Below are positions 27,677-35,675 of a DNA stretch of 38,291 bases, piece after piece. The notes under the pieces were generated by a model that saw only the letters and a list, made by a program, of their open reading frames with translations, had not been told where the DNA came from and searched no databases. The first letter of the stretch is position 1; every line of letters starts with the position of its first letter. Position numbers and translations under genes: made by a program. The DNA is taken from assembly GCA_024643555.1 (NCBI GenBank), contig JAHEMQ010000012.1:1-38291 (forward strand), read 5' to 3'. The DNA comes from Crocinitomicaceae bacterium (GTDB lineage: Bacteria; Bacteroidota; Bacteroidia; Flavobacteriales_D; Crocinitomicaceae).

Positions 27677-28577
27677 CTTGTTGAATTTGAGCTTTTAACT
27701 CTTCTAAGTTAGGGAATTTATGTTCCGGTCTGAAAAATTGATGAACTTCCACCCTACAAAGTTCTCCGTAAATGTCTTTGTCAAAATCAAACAGGTGAAC
27801 TTCGATTTTTCGCTCCAATTTTTCCTCTTGTACTGTTGGACGCCATCCGATGTTCATCATCCCAGAATACAGTTGACCTGCCACTTCCATTTTCACGGCA
27901 TACACGCCATTCGCTGGCAAGATCTTGTGGGCATCATTGAGCTGAATATTCGCCGTTGGAAAACCGATGCGTCGTCCATTTTGCAATCCTTTGGCTACCG
28001 TACCTGTCAGCTCAAAAGGAGCTCCCAAGCAGGTGTTTGCAATTGACATTTCCCCATCCAAAATGGCTTTTCGGATTTTTGATGATGAAATATAGACTTC
28101 ATCGATTTGCTCAGCAGGAATTTCAAATAAATCAAAATTTCCTTGATTCGCGTATGTTTGAAGAAAAGCTAAATTCCCTTCCCGGTTGCGTCCAAACTGA
28201 TGATCGTAACCAATGATGACTTTTTTAGCGTGAAGTCCTTTGATCAATATTTCCTCGACAAAATTTTTGGCAGACAATTCAGCGAATTCCTTTGAAAAGG
28301 GATAAATCACGACATTTTCGAGTCCAATGCTAGCTAATTTATTCAATTTCTCTTCTTGGGTCTGTAAAAGCAATAAATCAGATTTTTCAGGGAAAAGGAC
28401 CATTCTTGGGTGCGGATAAAAGGTCAACAACACGCTTTCACCTCCTATTTTTTCAGCTTCAGCAATGACCGTTTTCAGGATTTCTTGATGACCTACATGC
28501 ACACCATCAAAGGTGCCAATCGTAACGACTGCATTCTCAATGTGTGTTCCCTGTGTAAGTCCTTCAAATATTCTCAT
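27639..28577 (-). CDS. ribF: Bifunctional riboflavin kinase / FMN adenylyltransferase
   Basis: 312 residues, normal for RibF, which makes FMN and then FAD from riboflavin in the cytoplasm. The N-terminal adenylyltransferase has GTFDGVHVGHQEIL near residue 22, HPRMVLFP, and IGYDHQFGRNREG; ISSSKIRKAI closes that domain. The C-terminal flavokinase starts near 190 with GTVAKGLQNGRRIGFPTANI (the PTAN motif), then NGVYAVKM and EVHLFDFDKDIYG. The last 38 bases overlap the start of the LRR gene. It is divergent from the dpp11 gene, sharing a 102-base intergenic region with two facing promoters. Confidence 0.97.
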   Translation of the reverse strand: MRIFEGLTQGTHIENAVVTIGTFDGVHVGHQEILKTVIAEAEKIGGESVLLTFYPHPRMVLFPEKSDLLLLQTQEEKLNKLASIGLENVVIYPFSKEFAELSAKNFVEEILIKGLHAKKVIIGYDHQFGRNREGNLAFLQTYANQGNFDLFEIPAEQIDEVYISSSKIRKAILDGEMSIANTCLGAPFELTGTVAKGLQNGRRIGFPTANIQLNDAHKILPANGVYAVKMEVAGQLYSGMMNIGWRPTVQEEKLERKIEVHLFDFDKDIYGELCRVEVHQFFRPEHKFPNLEELKAQIQQDEAAIRAFFHSA

Positions 28578-28593
28578 TTGCTAAAATGTGGCG

Positions 28594-28601
28594 CAAAGAT
28601 A
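28594..28601 (-). promoter_or_regulatory. ribF: Candidate -7 element of ribF
   Basis: Minus-strand TATCTTTG, a perfect -7 box, 16 bases before the ribF ATG. The -33 box is not evident. Confidence 0.5.
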
Positions 28602-28630
28602 CGGAATAATTGTGGGTTCATTTTTAGCTA

Positions 28631-28660
28631 TTGTGCCTATCTGAAATCGTCGTATCTTAG
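28631..28660 (+). promoter_or_regulatory. dpp11: Candidate promoter of the S46 peptidase gene
   Basis: TTG (28631-28633), 19 bases, TATCTTAG (28653-28660, one mismatch from TAnnTTTG), 19 bases before the ATG at 28680. Its position also rules out the much longer in-frame ORF starting at 28410. Confidence 0.6.
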
Positions 28661-28679
28661 CCACTCTAAAATTGATTGT

Positions 28680-30842
28680 ATGAAATTGATCCTATTGCGC
28701 GCAGCCCTTGTCTTCGTTTTCCTTGCTAAACTTTTTATGGTGCAAGCCGAAGAAGGCATGCTCATTCCATCTTTAATTGCGGCCTTTGAATCCGATATGA
28801 AAGCAAAAGGAATGAAATTAACAGCAGCAGACATTTACAGTGTGAATCACACGAGTATCAAAGATGCGATCCTTCAATTTGGCGGTGGATGTACTGCTGA
28901 ATTGGTTTCCAATCAAGGATTGTTGTTGACCAATCACCATTGTGGTTATGGACAAATTCAGTCTCATTCCTCTTTGGAACACGATTACTTGAAAAATGGC
29001 TTTTGGGCAAAGAACAAAGCAGACGAATTAACGAATCCCGGACTAACAGCGATGCGTATTGTACGCATCGACGATGTGACGAAAGATGTATTGATGGGGG
29101 CGAGTTCCAAAAGTGACCAAACGGTAATTGCAGCAAACATCAAAAAATTATGTGCGGCAGCCGTCGTTGGAACACATTACGAAGCTGAAATTAAGGCATT
29201 CAATTACGGGAACGACTACTATTTAATGTTGAAGGAAGTGTTCTTAGATGTACGTTTCGTAGGGACTCCTCCGAATTCGATAGGAAAATTTGGTGGAGAT
29301 ACGGACAACTGGGTTTGGCCACGTCATACCGGAGATTTCTCTGTATTCCGCATCTATGTTGGCAAGGACAACAAACCGGCTGCTTATTCCCCGGAAAATG
29401 TTCCCTATTCACCCTTGCATTATTTGCCGATTTCCTTTCAAAACCGTCAAGAAGGCGACTTCACCATGGTGTACGGATTTCCAGGTCAAACCGAGCAACA
29501 TGTCGTTTCCGCTTATTTGAAATTCATTATTGAAAAAGAACGTCCGGCACGCATACACATGCGAGATCTTTCCTTAGCGGTGATCGACGAAGGAATGAAA
29601 AAATCGGATTTAACACGGATTCAATATTCGGCGAAACAGGCCAGTATTGCTAATGCATGGAAAAAATGGATCGGCCAAATTGAAGGATTGAAAAACCTAC
29701 AGGCCGTTCAACTGAAGTTAGATGAAGAAAAAGCGTATAAAGAACTGGCGTTAACGAAGCCCGAATGGAAGAAATACGCCGAAGTTGTCGATCAACTAAA
29801 TGCCTTGGTAGAAAAAGACCAGCACATCGAATTTAAGTATGCAATGGGTGCAGAGTATTTCTCTTACGGACCAGAATACTTCAAATTGGTGCGAGGAATG
29901 GAGGATTTAGTGAGCAATTATGCGAAATATGCAGCGAATGGAGAATTAGCAAAAGTCATTGAGAAAATGAAGACCTCCGCAGAAGGATTTTTCAAAAATT
30001 ACGATAAAGATGTCGACTGGAAAATTTTTAACGACCTAACCAAAGCCTATTTTGATGACACCGAGCAATGGAAGGAGATCATGAAAGAGGTGAAATATTC
30101 TGTTGCAACAGAATGGTTCGTTCAGTATGTGAAAAACATCGGAACACAAATCTATGAAACATCGATTTTTACAAGCCAAGAGCGCTATCTGGCTTTTTTG
30201 GATGGCTTTAATGAGAAATCATTGAAAAAACTGAACAAAGATGTGGGATACACACATTTTTACACGTATTTCCAACCATTTAGAAATGAGACTGTTCCAG
30301 CATATCGAACGTTTCAAACCAGCGTCAATAATTTAATGCAAGTGTACGTGGAAGGAAAATACGCGATGTACCCGAACGAAAAACATTGGCCAGATGCGAA
30401 TTCAACCCTGCGCATTACTTATGGACAATTAGAAGGGTCCGCGCCTACAGATGGCATGCGTTACACCGAACATACCACCTTGGATGGAATCATTGCCAAG
30501 TACAATACGGGGAATCCGGATTTTGATTTATTGCCAAGAATGATTGAATTACATGCAGCGAAAAACTACGGTCCGTATGCACAGGGTGACGAACTTTGGG
30601 TGTGCTTTACTGGTTCCAATCATACGACCGGAGGAAATTCTGGCTCACCTGTTCTAGACAAAAATGGGTACTTGATGGGACTTAATTTTGATCGTTCTTG
30701 GGAAAGTACTATGAGTGATTATTTATTCGATCCGAATCGTTGTCGCAATATTGTGGTCGACATTCGCTATGTTCTTTGGGTAATGGATATCTACTCGGAT
30801 GCCAAACACTTAGTGGATGAAATGACTTTAATGAAAGAATAA
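28680..30842 (+). CDS. dpp11: S46-family dipeptidyl-peptidase, DPP11 type (Asp/Glu-specific)
   Basis: 720 residues from ATG at 28680, which gives a signal peptide (MKLILLRAALVFVFLAKLFMVQA); the frame stays open back to 28410, but that part overlaps ribF antisense and lies before the promoter. S46 enzymes release dipeptides from peptide N-termini in the periplasm. The catalytic set is visible: LLLTNHHCGYGQ with His87, GGDTDNWVWPRHTGDFS carrying the Asp, and GGNSGSPV with Ser654. Arg672, 18 residues after the Ser (LNFDRSWE), corresponds to Arg673 of P. gingivalis DPP11, where it selects acidic residues; DPP7 has Gly there. Acid specificity is thus expected. Confidence 0.93.
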   Translation: MKLILLRAALVFVFLAKLFMVQAEEGMLIPSLIAAFESDMKAKGMKLTAADIYSVNHTSIKDAILQFGGGCTAELVSNQGLLLTNHHCGYGQIQSHSSLEHDYLKNGFWAKNKADELTNPGLTAMRIVRIDDVTKDVLMGASSKSDQTVIAANIKKLCAAAVVGTHYEAEIKAFNYGNDYYLMLKEVFLDVRFVGTPPNSIGKFGGDTDNWVWPRHTGDFSVFRIYVGKDNKPAAYSPENVPYSPLHYLPISFQNRQEGDFTMVYGFPGQTEQHVVSAYLKFIIEKERPARIHMRDLSLAVIDEGMKKSDLTRIQYSAKQASIANAWKKWIGQIEGLKNLQAVQLKLDEEKAYKELALTKPEWKKYAEVVDQLNALVEKDQHIEFKYAMGAEYFSYGPEYFKLVRGMEDLVSNYAKYAANGELAKVIEKMKTSAEGFFKNYDKDVDWKIFNDLTKAYFDDTEQWKEIMKEVKYSVATEWFVQYVKNIGTQIYETSIFTSQERYLAFLDGFNEKSLKKLNKDVGYTHFYTYFQPFRNETVPAYRTFQTSVNNLMQVYVEGKYAMYPNEKHWPDANSTLRITYGQLEGSAPTDGMRYTEHTTLDGIIAKYNTGNPDFDLLPRMIELHAAKNYGPYAQGDELWVCFTGSNHTTGGNSGSPVLDKNGYLMGLNFDRSWESTMSDYLFDPNRCRNIVVDIRYVLWVMDIYSDAKHLVDEMTLMKE

Positions 30843-30845
30843 ATT

Positions 30846-30853
30846 TATATTTG
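30846..30853 (+). promoter_or_regulatory. Candidate -7 element of the GT2 gene
   Basis: TATATTTG fits TAnnTTTG and lies 30 bases before the ATG at 30884. It overlaps an alternative TTG codon at 30851, arguing against that start. No good -33 box. Confidence 0.4.
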
Positions 30854-30883
30854 CTTTTTTTTACAACATTTTTTCGCTCACAA

Positions 30884-32806
30884 ATGAGGAATTTTTTCTT
30901 GCTTATCGCGCTTTTTGTTTTCACAATCAGTGCCCATGCCACAAAAGAACGTATTCAGTATTCACAAAAAATTGAAGGGTATTTAGTCGATTACAAAACC
31001 CACAATGAAGTTGAGAAAGTGAAGGTGAGCTTGACCTCTCTGGTGACTGGAAAAGTTTATACAACAGAAACTGATGAAAACGGGGTATTTACCTTCAGAC
31101 ACATTCCCATTGGGAAAAGTAGGTTGATGCTGATCGATGAAGATTATCGTCCCGACACCTTAAAGGTATTCGAAACAAATGCCAAAGAACACTTAGTCCA
31201 TTATACCTTCAGTAAAACACAACCATTTACAGCCAACCTCGAAGTATCATGGATGTTCAATTGGGGTGATCACAAAGTCACTAAAAACGGTAAAACAACA
31301 CTTGTTGAACACTATTGGTCACACGTGACGGCCATTGTCATTTTGGTGATTTACGGACTGTGCTTATTGTTAATCTTTTATTACAGTGTCGTTCAGTTAT
31401 CCTTGGCTTTTGCTTATAGAAGACAGCGTAAGGCACAACAAAGTCGGAAAGAGCCTGCATTCGATTTAGCAAATGCACCAAAAGTTACGGTTCAATTGCC
31501 GATGTTCAATGAAATGTATGTGGCGGAACGCATCATCGATACGATTGCAGAATTTGAGTACCCAAGAGACAAATTCCAAATTCAAGTATTGGATGATTCG
31601 ACAGATGAAACAAAGGATATCATCGCGAAGAAAGTGGCGGAAGTAGCAGCTACGGGAATCAACATACAGCACATTCACCGCGTAGATCGTACCGGATACA
31701 AGGCGGGTGCTTTAGATTCCGCGATGGATCAGGTTGAAGGAGAATTCATTGCTATTTTCGATGCGGATTTCGTTCCAGATAAAGATTTCTTGTTACGCAC
31801 CATGCCGTATTTCAATAGTGACAAAATTGGAGTGGTTCAAACGCGTTGGGGACACTTGAACAAAACTTATTCCTTGTTAACCGAATTACAAGCTTTTGGC
31901 TTGAATGGTCACTTTGCCATTGAGCAAGGAGGGCGCAATGCACAAGGACATTACATCAATTTCAATGGCACTGCTGGTGTATGGAGAAAAGCGTGTATCG
32001 AAGATGCAGGTGGATGGGAGCATGATACCATTACCGAAGACTTAGACTTGAGCTACCGTGCACAAATGCGAGGATGGAAATTTACGTATTTAGAAGAAGT
32101 AGAATCCCCAGCTGAATTGCCAATTACGATGTCGGCATTGAAAAGCCAACAACACCGTTGGATGAAAGGTGGTGCAGAGGTGTTCATCAAAATGTGGAAA
32201 CGTATCGTGACAACAAAAGGATTGAAATTCTCCGATCGACTGCATGGATTGGCACATTTATTCAATTCATCCGTATTTGTTTTCATCTTGATTCTTTCTT
32301 TATTAAGCCTCCCTGTGCTTCACATTAAAGATTCTTTTTCTGATTTGAATTTCTACATTCAAGTGGGGGGTGCATTTTTATCAAGTACTGTTTTCTTGGC
32401 CTTTTATTATTGGAATGCATACCGCGACAAAACGGGTCATTTCTTTGCGGATTTATTCCGTTTTATTGGTCGTTTTGTTCAATTCTTAACGGTTTCCATG
32501 GCGCTTTCATTGAGCAATGCAGTGGCAGTTATTGAAGGATACTTGGGAATTAAAAGTTCATTTGTGCGCACACCGAAATTCAATGTTGCTAAAAAGGATG
32601 AGTTTACTGGAAACAAATACGATAAGAAAAGTTTGTCCATTATTAACATTGCAGAAGGTGTATTGATGGTGGTTTTCGGATTCACAGCCGTTAATCGCGC
32701 CATTTACGGCGACTTAGGAATGGTTCCATTCCACTTAATGTTGACGATTGGTTACGCGGTTATTTTCTTCAATACCTTGAAAGAAAATAGAGCGCAACAA
32801 GGATAA
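30884..32806 (+). CDS. Processive GT2 glycosyltransferase with exported carboxypeptidase-regulatory-like N-terminal domain
   Basis: 640 residues from ATG at 30884 (signal peptide MRNFFLLIALFVFTISAHA). Residues about 28-110 form a beta-sandwich of the carboxypeptidase-regulatory-like type (VKVSLTSLVTGKVYTTET, DENGVFTFRHIPIGKSRL). A membrane helix (about 148-172) then leads to a GT2 domain of the cellulose-synthase type: LPMFNE, DDSTDET, FDADFVP (DxD 293-295), TEDLDLSY with Asp386, and QQHRW (422-426), followed by four or so further helices. The usual enzyme of this type has about 500 residues and lacks the N-terminal domain. The likely topology is exported N-domain and cytoplasmic catalytic domain. 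Product unknown; it follows dpp11 after 41 bases. Confidence 0.9.
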   Translation: MRNFFLLIALFVFTISAHATKERIQYSQKIEGYLVDYKTHNEVEKVKVSLTSLVTGKVYTTETDENGVFTFRHIPIGKSRLMLIDEDYRPDTLKVFETNAKEHLVHYTFSKTQPFTANLEVSWMFNWGDHKVTKNGKTTLVEHYWSHVTAIVILVIYGLCLLLIFYYSVVQLSLAFAYRRQRKAQQSRKEPAFDLANAPKVTVQLPMFNEMYVAERIIDTIAEFEYPRDKFQIQVLDDSTDETKDIIAKKVAEVAATGINIQHIHRVDRTGYKAGALDSAMDQVEGEFIAIFDADFVPDKDFLLRTMPYFNSDKIGVVQTRWGHLNKTYSLLTELQAFGLNGHFAIEQGGRNAQGHYINFNGTAGVWRKACIEDAGGWEHDTITEDLDLSYRAQMRGWKFTYLEEVESPAELPITMSALKSQQHRWMKGGAEVFIKMWKRIVTTKGLKFSDRLHGLAHLFNSSVFVFILILSLLSLPVLHIKDSFSDLNFYIQVGGAFLSSTVFLAFYYWNAYRDKTGHFFADLFRFIGRFVQFLTVSMALSLSNAVAVIEGYLGIKSSFVRTPKFNVAKKDEFTGNKYDKKSLSIINIAEGVLMVVFGFTAVNRAIYGDLGMVPFHLMLTIGYAVIFFNTLKENRAQQG

Positions 32807-33178
32807 TTATTCGTTTGTGATGGATAAACTTTCCAATTTTCCAGAACGGAAATGAAAAGTGCTGCGAAAGTTTTCTCCCTTTGAAGTATAGGTTCCCACG
32901 GTGTAGTTGTCCTCCCCCGTTTCCTTTCCTTTAAATTTAAACACGAAAGAGCCTTTTGGATATTTCGTGAAAAATCCTTGTAAAATCATTTCTGCCTGCG
33001 CGATTGGATAAACGGATTCTTTCCCTTGAACATTCAAGGAAATTTTATCTTTCCCCAAGTGTACAATTGTTTTGGCATCATTCAGCTCCATGGATCGTTG
33101 AATGCTGGCATACGGAATGTCGCTTGGAAATTTTAAGATTAGTAAAAGTCCCGTCAAGAAAGTTAACATTGCATTCAT
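32807..33178 (-). CDS. DUF4783 domain protein, exported
   Basis: 123 residues with a short hydrophobic N-terminus (MNAMLTFLTGLLLILKFPSD) that is a probable signal peptide; a second ATG three codons later is possible. The rest matches the Bacteroidota DUF4783 pattern: IQRSMELNDAKTIVHLGKDKISLNV, AEMILQGFFTKYPKGSFVFKFKGK, YTVGTYTSKGENFRSTFHFR, an NTF2-like small alpha+beta fold by family knowledge. Function not known. Its stop directly abuts that of the convergent GT2 gene (TAATTA). Confidence 0.82.
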   Translation of the reverse strand: MNAMLTFLTGLLLILKFPSDIPYASIQRSMELNDAKTIVHLGKDKISLNVQGKESVYPIAQAEMILQGFFTKYPKGSFVFKFKGKETGEDNYTVGTYTSKGENFRSTFHFRSGKLESLSITNE

Positions 33179-33191
33179 GCTGCAATTTTAG

Positions 33192-33199
33192 CAAAAATA
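33192..33199 (-). promoter_or_regulatory. Candidate -7 element of the DUF4783 gene
   Basis: Minus-strand TATTTTTG, a full TAnnTTTG match, 13 bases before the ATG at 33178. No clear -33 box. Confidence 0.4.
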
Positions 33200-33252
33200 G
33201 TGCCGTAAATCAGTACTTGAGAGAAATTTCTTTCCATGTATGAAAGGACGTC

Positions 33253-33284
33253 TTTCCGCGACTTCGAACTTTTCGCTAACTTTG
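33253..33284 (+). promoter_or_regulatory. cysS: Candidate cysS promoter
   Basis: TTTC (33253-33256, one mismatch), 20 bases, TAACTTTG (33277-33284), a full -7 match. It lies 17 bases before the ATG at 33302 and inside the longer ORF that starts at 33236, so that start is unlikely. Confidence 0.5.
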
Positions 33285-33301
33285 TCCTAATGCATTTGCC
33301 C

Positions 33302-34765
33302 ATGAAAGATCAACAGAAAAATTTAGTGATTTACAATAGTATGAAAGGTGAAAAACAAGCCTTTGTACCCATTCATGAAAACTTTGTTGGCATGTATGTC
33401 TGTGGACCAACCTTGTACAGTGAGCCACACATGGGAAATATGCGGACCTTCATCAATTTCGACCTCATCTACCGCTATTTATTGCACCTTGGATTTCAAG
33501 TGAAATATGTGCGCAATATCACCGATGCGGGACACATCACCAATAGTGCTGGAAACGATGAAGATTCCATCGGAAAAGCAGCACGTGCGGAGCAATTACA
33601 ATCGTTAGAAATCGTTTACAAATACAATGTACGTTTTCAAGAATTGCAACGCATTTACAATTTACTTCCGCCAAGTATCGAACCTACTGCAACGGGGCAT
33701 ATTCAAGAGCAAATTGAAGTGATTGAGCAAATCTTGGCGAATGGTTACGGATATGTCGTGAATGGATCGGTGTATTTCGATACCAAGCGTTACATGGAAG
33801 ATTACAATTATGGCATCTTAAGTGGACGCAAAGTAGACGAATTGGAAAATGACACGCGTCAATTGAATGCGCAGGACGAAAAACGTTTCTTCGCAGATTT
33901 CGCACTTTGGAAAAAGGCCAATCCGGACGATATGCAGATTTGGCGTTCACCTTGGGGTGACGGAAATCCAGGATGGCACATTGAATGTACCGCAATGAGC
34001 ACCAAATATTTGGGGAAACAATTTGACATTCACGGTGGTGGCATGGACTTAAAGTTCCCACATCACGAGGACGAAATTGCTCAAAGTTGTGGTTCTTTTG
34101 GATGCAATCCTGCCAATTATTGGATGCATGCCAATATGCTAAATGTCAATGGTCAAAAAATGAGTAAGTCCTTTGGAAATTACTTTTTACCAAAAGAAAT
34201 CATTGAAGGAACTACTGAATTATTCGATAAACCTTACAGTGCCAATGTGCTTCGTTTCTTCATGATGCAAGCGCATTACCGTAGTAACCTAGACTTTACC
34301 CAAGAGGCCTTGAATGCTTCTGAAAAAGGCTATGCACGCTTGATGGAAGGACTGAAAACATTGGATAAAATTCCAACAAGTTCTTCCTCTTTTGATGTGA
34401 ATGCTTTGATTACATCGTTTTACACCGCGATGAATGATGATTTCAATGCACCAATCTTGGTAGCAAACTTATTCGAAGCAGTGAAATACATCAACCTCAT
34501 CAACGATGGGAATGCGAGCATCTCGTTGGAGGATCGCGATCTGTTAAAAAAGGCGATGCATACCTTTGTATTCGATGTCCTCGGTTTGATGTCCGAACAA
34601 GAATCTGAAAACGGAAAATTATCTCCGGTGATGGACTTAGTTCTTGACTTGCGTCAACAAGCGCGTGCGAACAAAGATTGGACGACATCCGATAAAATCC
34701 GTGATGGACTAGCGTCTGCAGGAATTGTCGTCAAGGATGGGAAGGATGGAACAACGTGGAGTTAA
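33302..34765 (+). CDS. cysS: Cysteinyl-tRNA synthetase
   Basis: 487 residues from ATG at 33302 (MKDQQKNLVIYNS); an ATG at 33290 would add four residues, and the more upstream 33236 start precedes the promoter. A class I ligase charging tRNA-Cys. Zinc ligands are Cys34 (MYVCGPT), Cys229 (WHIECTAMS), His254 and Glu258 (PHHEDE), with spacing identical to E. coli (25 and 4). HIGH motif is HMGN (43-46) and KMSKS is intact (286-290). The C-terminal helical part ends with a variable tail, slightly longer overall than E. coli CysS (461). It is convergent with the DUF3050 gene, sharing TTAA at the stops. Confidence 0.97.
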   Translation: MKDQQKNLVIYNSMKGEKQAFVPIHENFVGMYVCGPTLYSEPHMGNMRTFINFDLIYRYLLHLGFQVKYVRNITDAGHITNSAGNDEDSIGKAARAEQLQSLEIVYKYNVRFQELQRIYNLLPPSIEPTATGHIQEQIEVIEQILANGYGYVVNGSVYFDTKRYMEDYNYGILSGRKVDELENDTRQLNAQDEKRFFADFALWKKANPDDMQIWRSPWGDGNPGWHIECTAMSTKYLGKQFDIHGGGMDLKFPHHEDEIAQSCGSFGCNPANYWMHANMLNVNGQKMSKSFGNYFLPKEIIEGTTELFDKPYSANVLRFFMMQAHYRSNLDFTQEALNASEKGYARLMEGLKTLDKIPTSSSSFDVNALITSFYTAMNDDFNAPILVANLFEAVKYINLINDGNASISLEDRDLLKKAMHTFVFDVLGLMSEQESENGKLSPVMDLVLDLRQQARANKDWTTSDKIRDGLASAGIVVKDGKDGTTWS

Positions 34766-35547
34766 TCCTCGCTAGACATGGAAGTCGAGGGGGACAGTAA
34801 ACCGTTCCATAATTGAATGCGCATTTCAAGGGCTTGTTTTGCACAGGCTGTCGCTTCTTGCCATTTTAACTCATCGTCGCCACATATTTCTTCCATCATA
34901 CGAAGGGAAATTGGCCCATGGTCATCACCGTCAATTTCTATGTGACGTTCTAAGTAATACAGCAACTTCGAAATGTTTTCTTGTCCTTGCGATTTCATTT
35001 CGCGCAGAATTTCAATAAACATGTCCGGAATTAAGTCCTCACGTCCGAAGGTAAACAAGGACGCAATTTTATGTAATTCTTCTGTTTCGATTATGGAGAA
35101 CGTAAATCGAACAAAGTCCTTTGTCTCTTCATGAATGTCCAATTGATACAATGCTTCTTCCACTGTTTTTCCATAGGAAATCCACTCGGTCAATTGGTAA
35201 ATCGGTAAGGTATTGGCCCCAATTTGCTGCATGGCTTCCAGGTACATTTCAAAGTGACTTGCCACTTTTCCATCGGCATCGGTATCCGATTCTTCACCCA
35301 ACACAATTTCGTTAATGAAACGGCGTGTTTCTGGGTTTCCTTTTGGTGACCAAGGAACATCCACACAGGTAAGTCCTCGTTGCAAGGCTTTTAATAAACT
35401 CATGAAATCCCACACAGCAAAAATATGCTGCTCCATAAAGGATTGGAAATCTTCCACCGTTTGAATTTGGGCATAAAGCGGATGCTCCACTAATTCAGTT
35501 CTTAATGTGGCTATTTCTGCTTGTAGCTTGGCAATTTGTGCATTCAT
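34762..35547 (-). CDS. DUF3050 protein, heme-oxygenase-like fold
   Basis: 261 residues, cytoplasmic, all-helical. The pattern EQHIFAVWDFMSLLKALQ (His41), VPWSPKGNPETRRFINEIVLGEESD, SHFEMYLEAMQQIGA, FTFGREDLIPDMF and LYYLERHIEIDGDDHGP is that of DUF3050. The scattered Glu, His and Asp residues (ERHIE, DGDDHGP) would suit a metal site as in heme-oxygenase-like di-iron enzymes, but no reaction has been assigned that I can name, so this stays inference. It lies downstream of aspS on the same strand with a 128-base gap that holds a hairpin. Confidence 0.85.
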   Translation of the reverse strand: MNAQIAKLQAEIATLRTELVEHPLYAQIQTVEDFQSFMEQHIFAVWDFMSLLKALQRGLTCVDVPWSPKGNPETRRFINEIVLGEESDTDADGKVASHFEMYLEAMQQIGANTLPIYQLTEWISYGKTVEEALYQLDIHEETKDFVRFTFSIIETEELHKIASLFTFGREDLIPDMFIEILREMKSQGQENISKLLYYLERHIEIDGDDHGPISLRMMEEICGDDELKWQEATACAKQALEMRIQLWNGLLSPSTSMSSED

Positions 35548-35653
35548 ACTGAAATAATTGTCCGTGAAATAAGGATTCTAAGCGCAGTTAAAATTAAGCG
35601 AAGCTCCAAGAACTTCCTATCATTTCTAACAAACTTTATGCACAAAAGTTGAG

Positions 35654-35674
35654 CGAAAAATCAACAATTTTTCG
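35654..35674 (-). terminator. Possible weak terminator after aspS
   Basis: CGAAAAAT and ATTTTTCG form a perfect 8-bp stem around a 5-base loop, directly after the aspS stop at 35676. The stem is AT-rich and no clean T-run follows on the minus strand, so termination would be partial at best. Confidence 0.35.
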
Positions 35675-35675
35675 T

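Noticed and set aside
28410-28679. Upstream extension of the S46 peptidase frame by 90 codons
   Set aside because: It overlaps ribF on the other strand, precedes the likely promoter at 28631-28660, and would place a signal peptide in the middle of the protein.
30851-30883. TTG start for the GT2 gene
   Set aside because: The TTG is part of the TATATTTG box, and the ATG at 30884 begins a standard signal peptide.
33236-33301. Longer cysS start at 33236
   Set aside because: It lies before the TAACTTTG box and adds residues unlike any CysS N-terminus.
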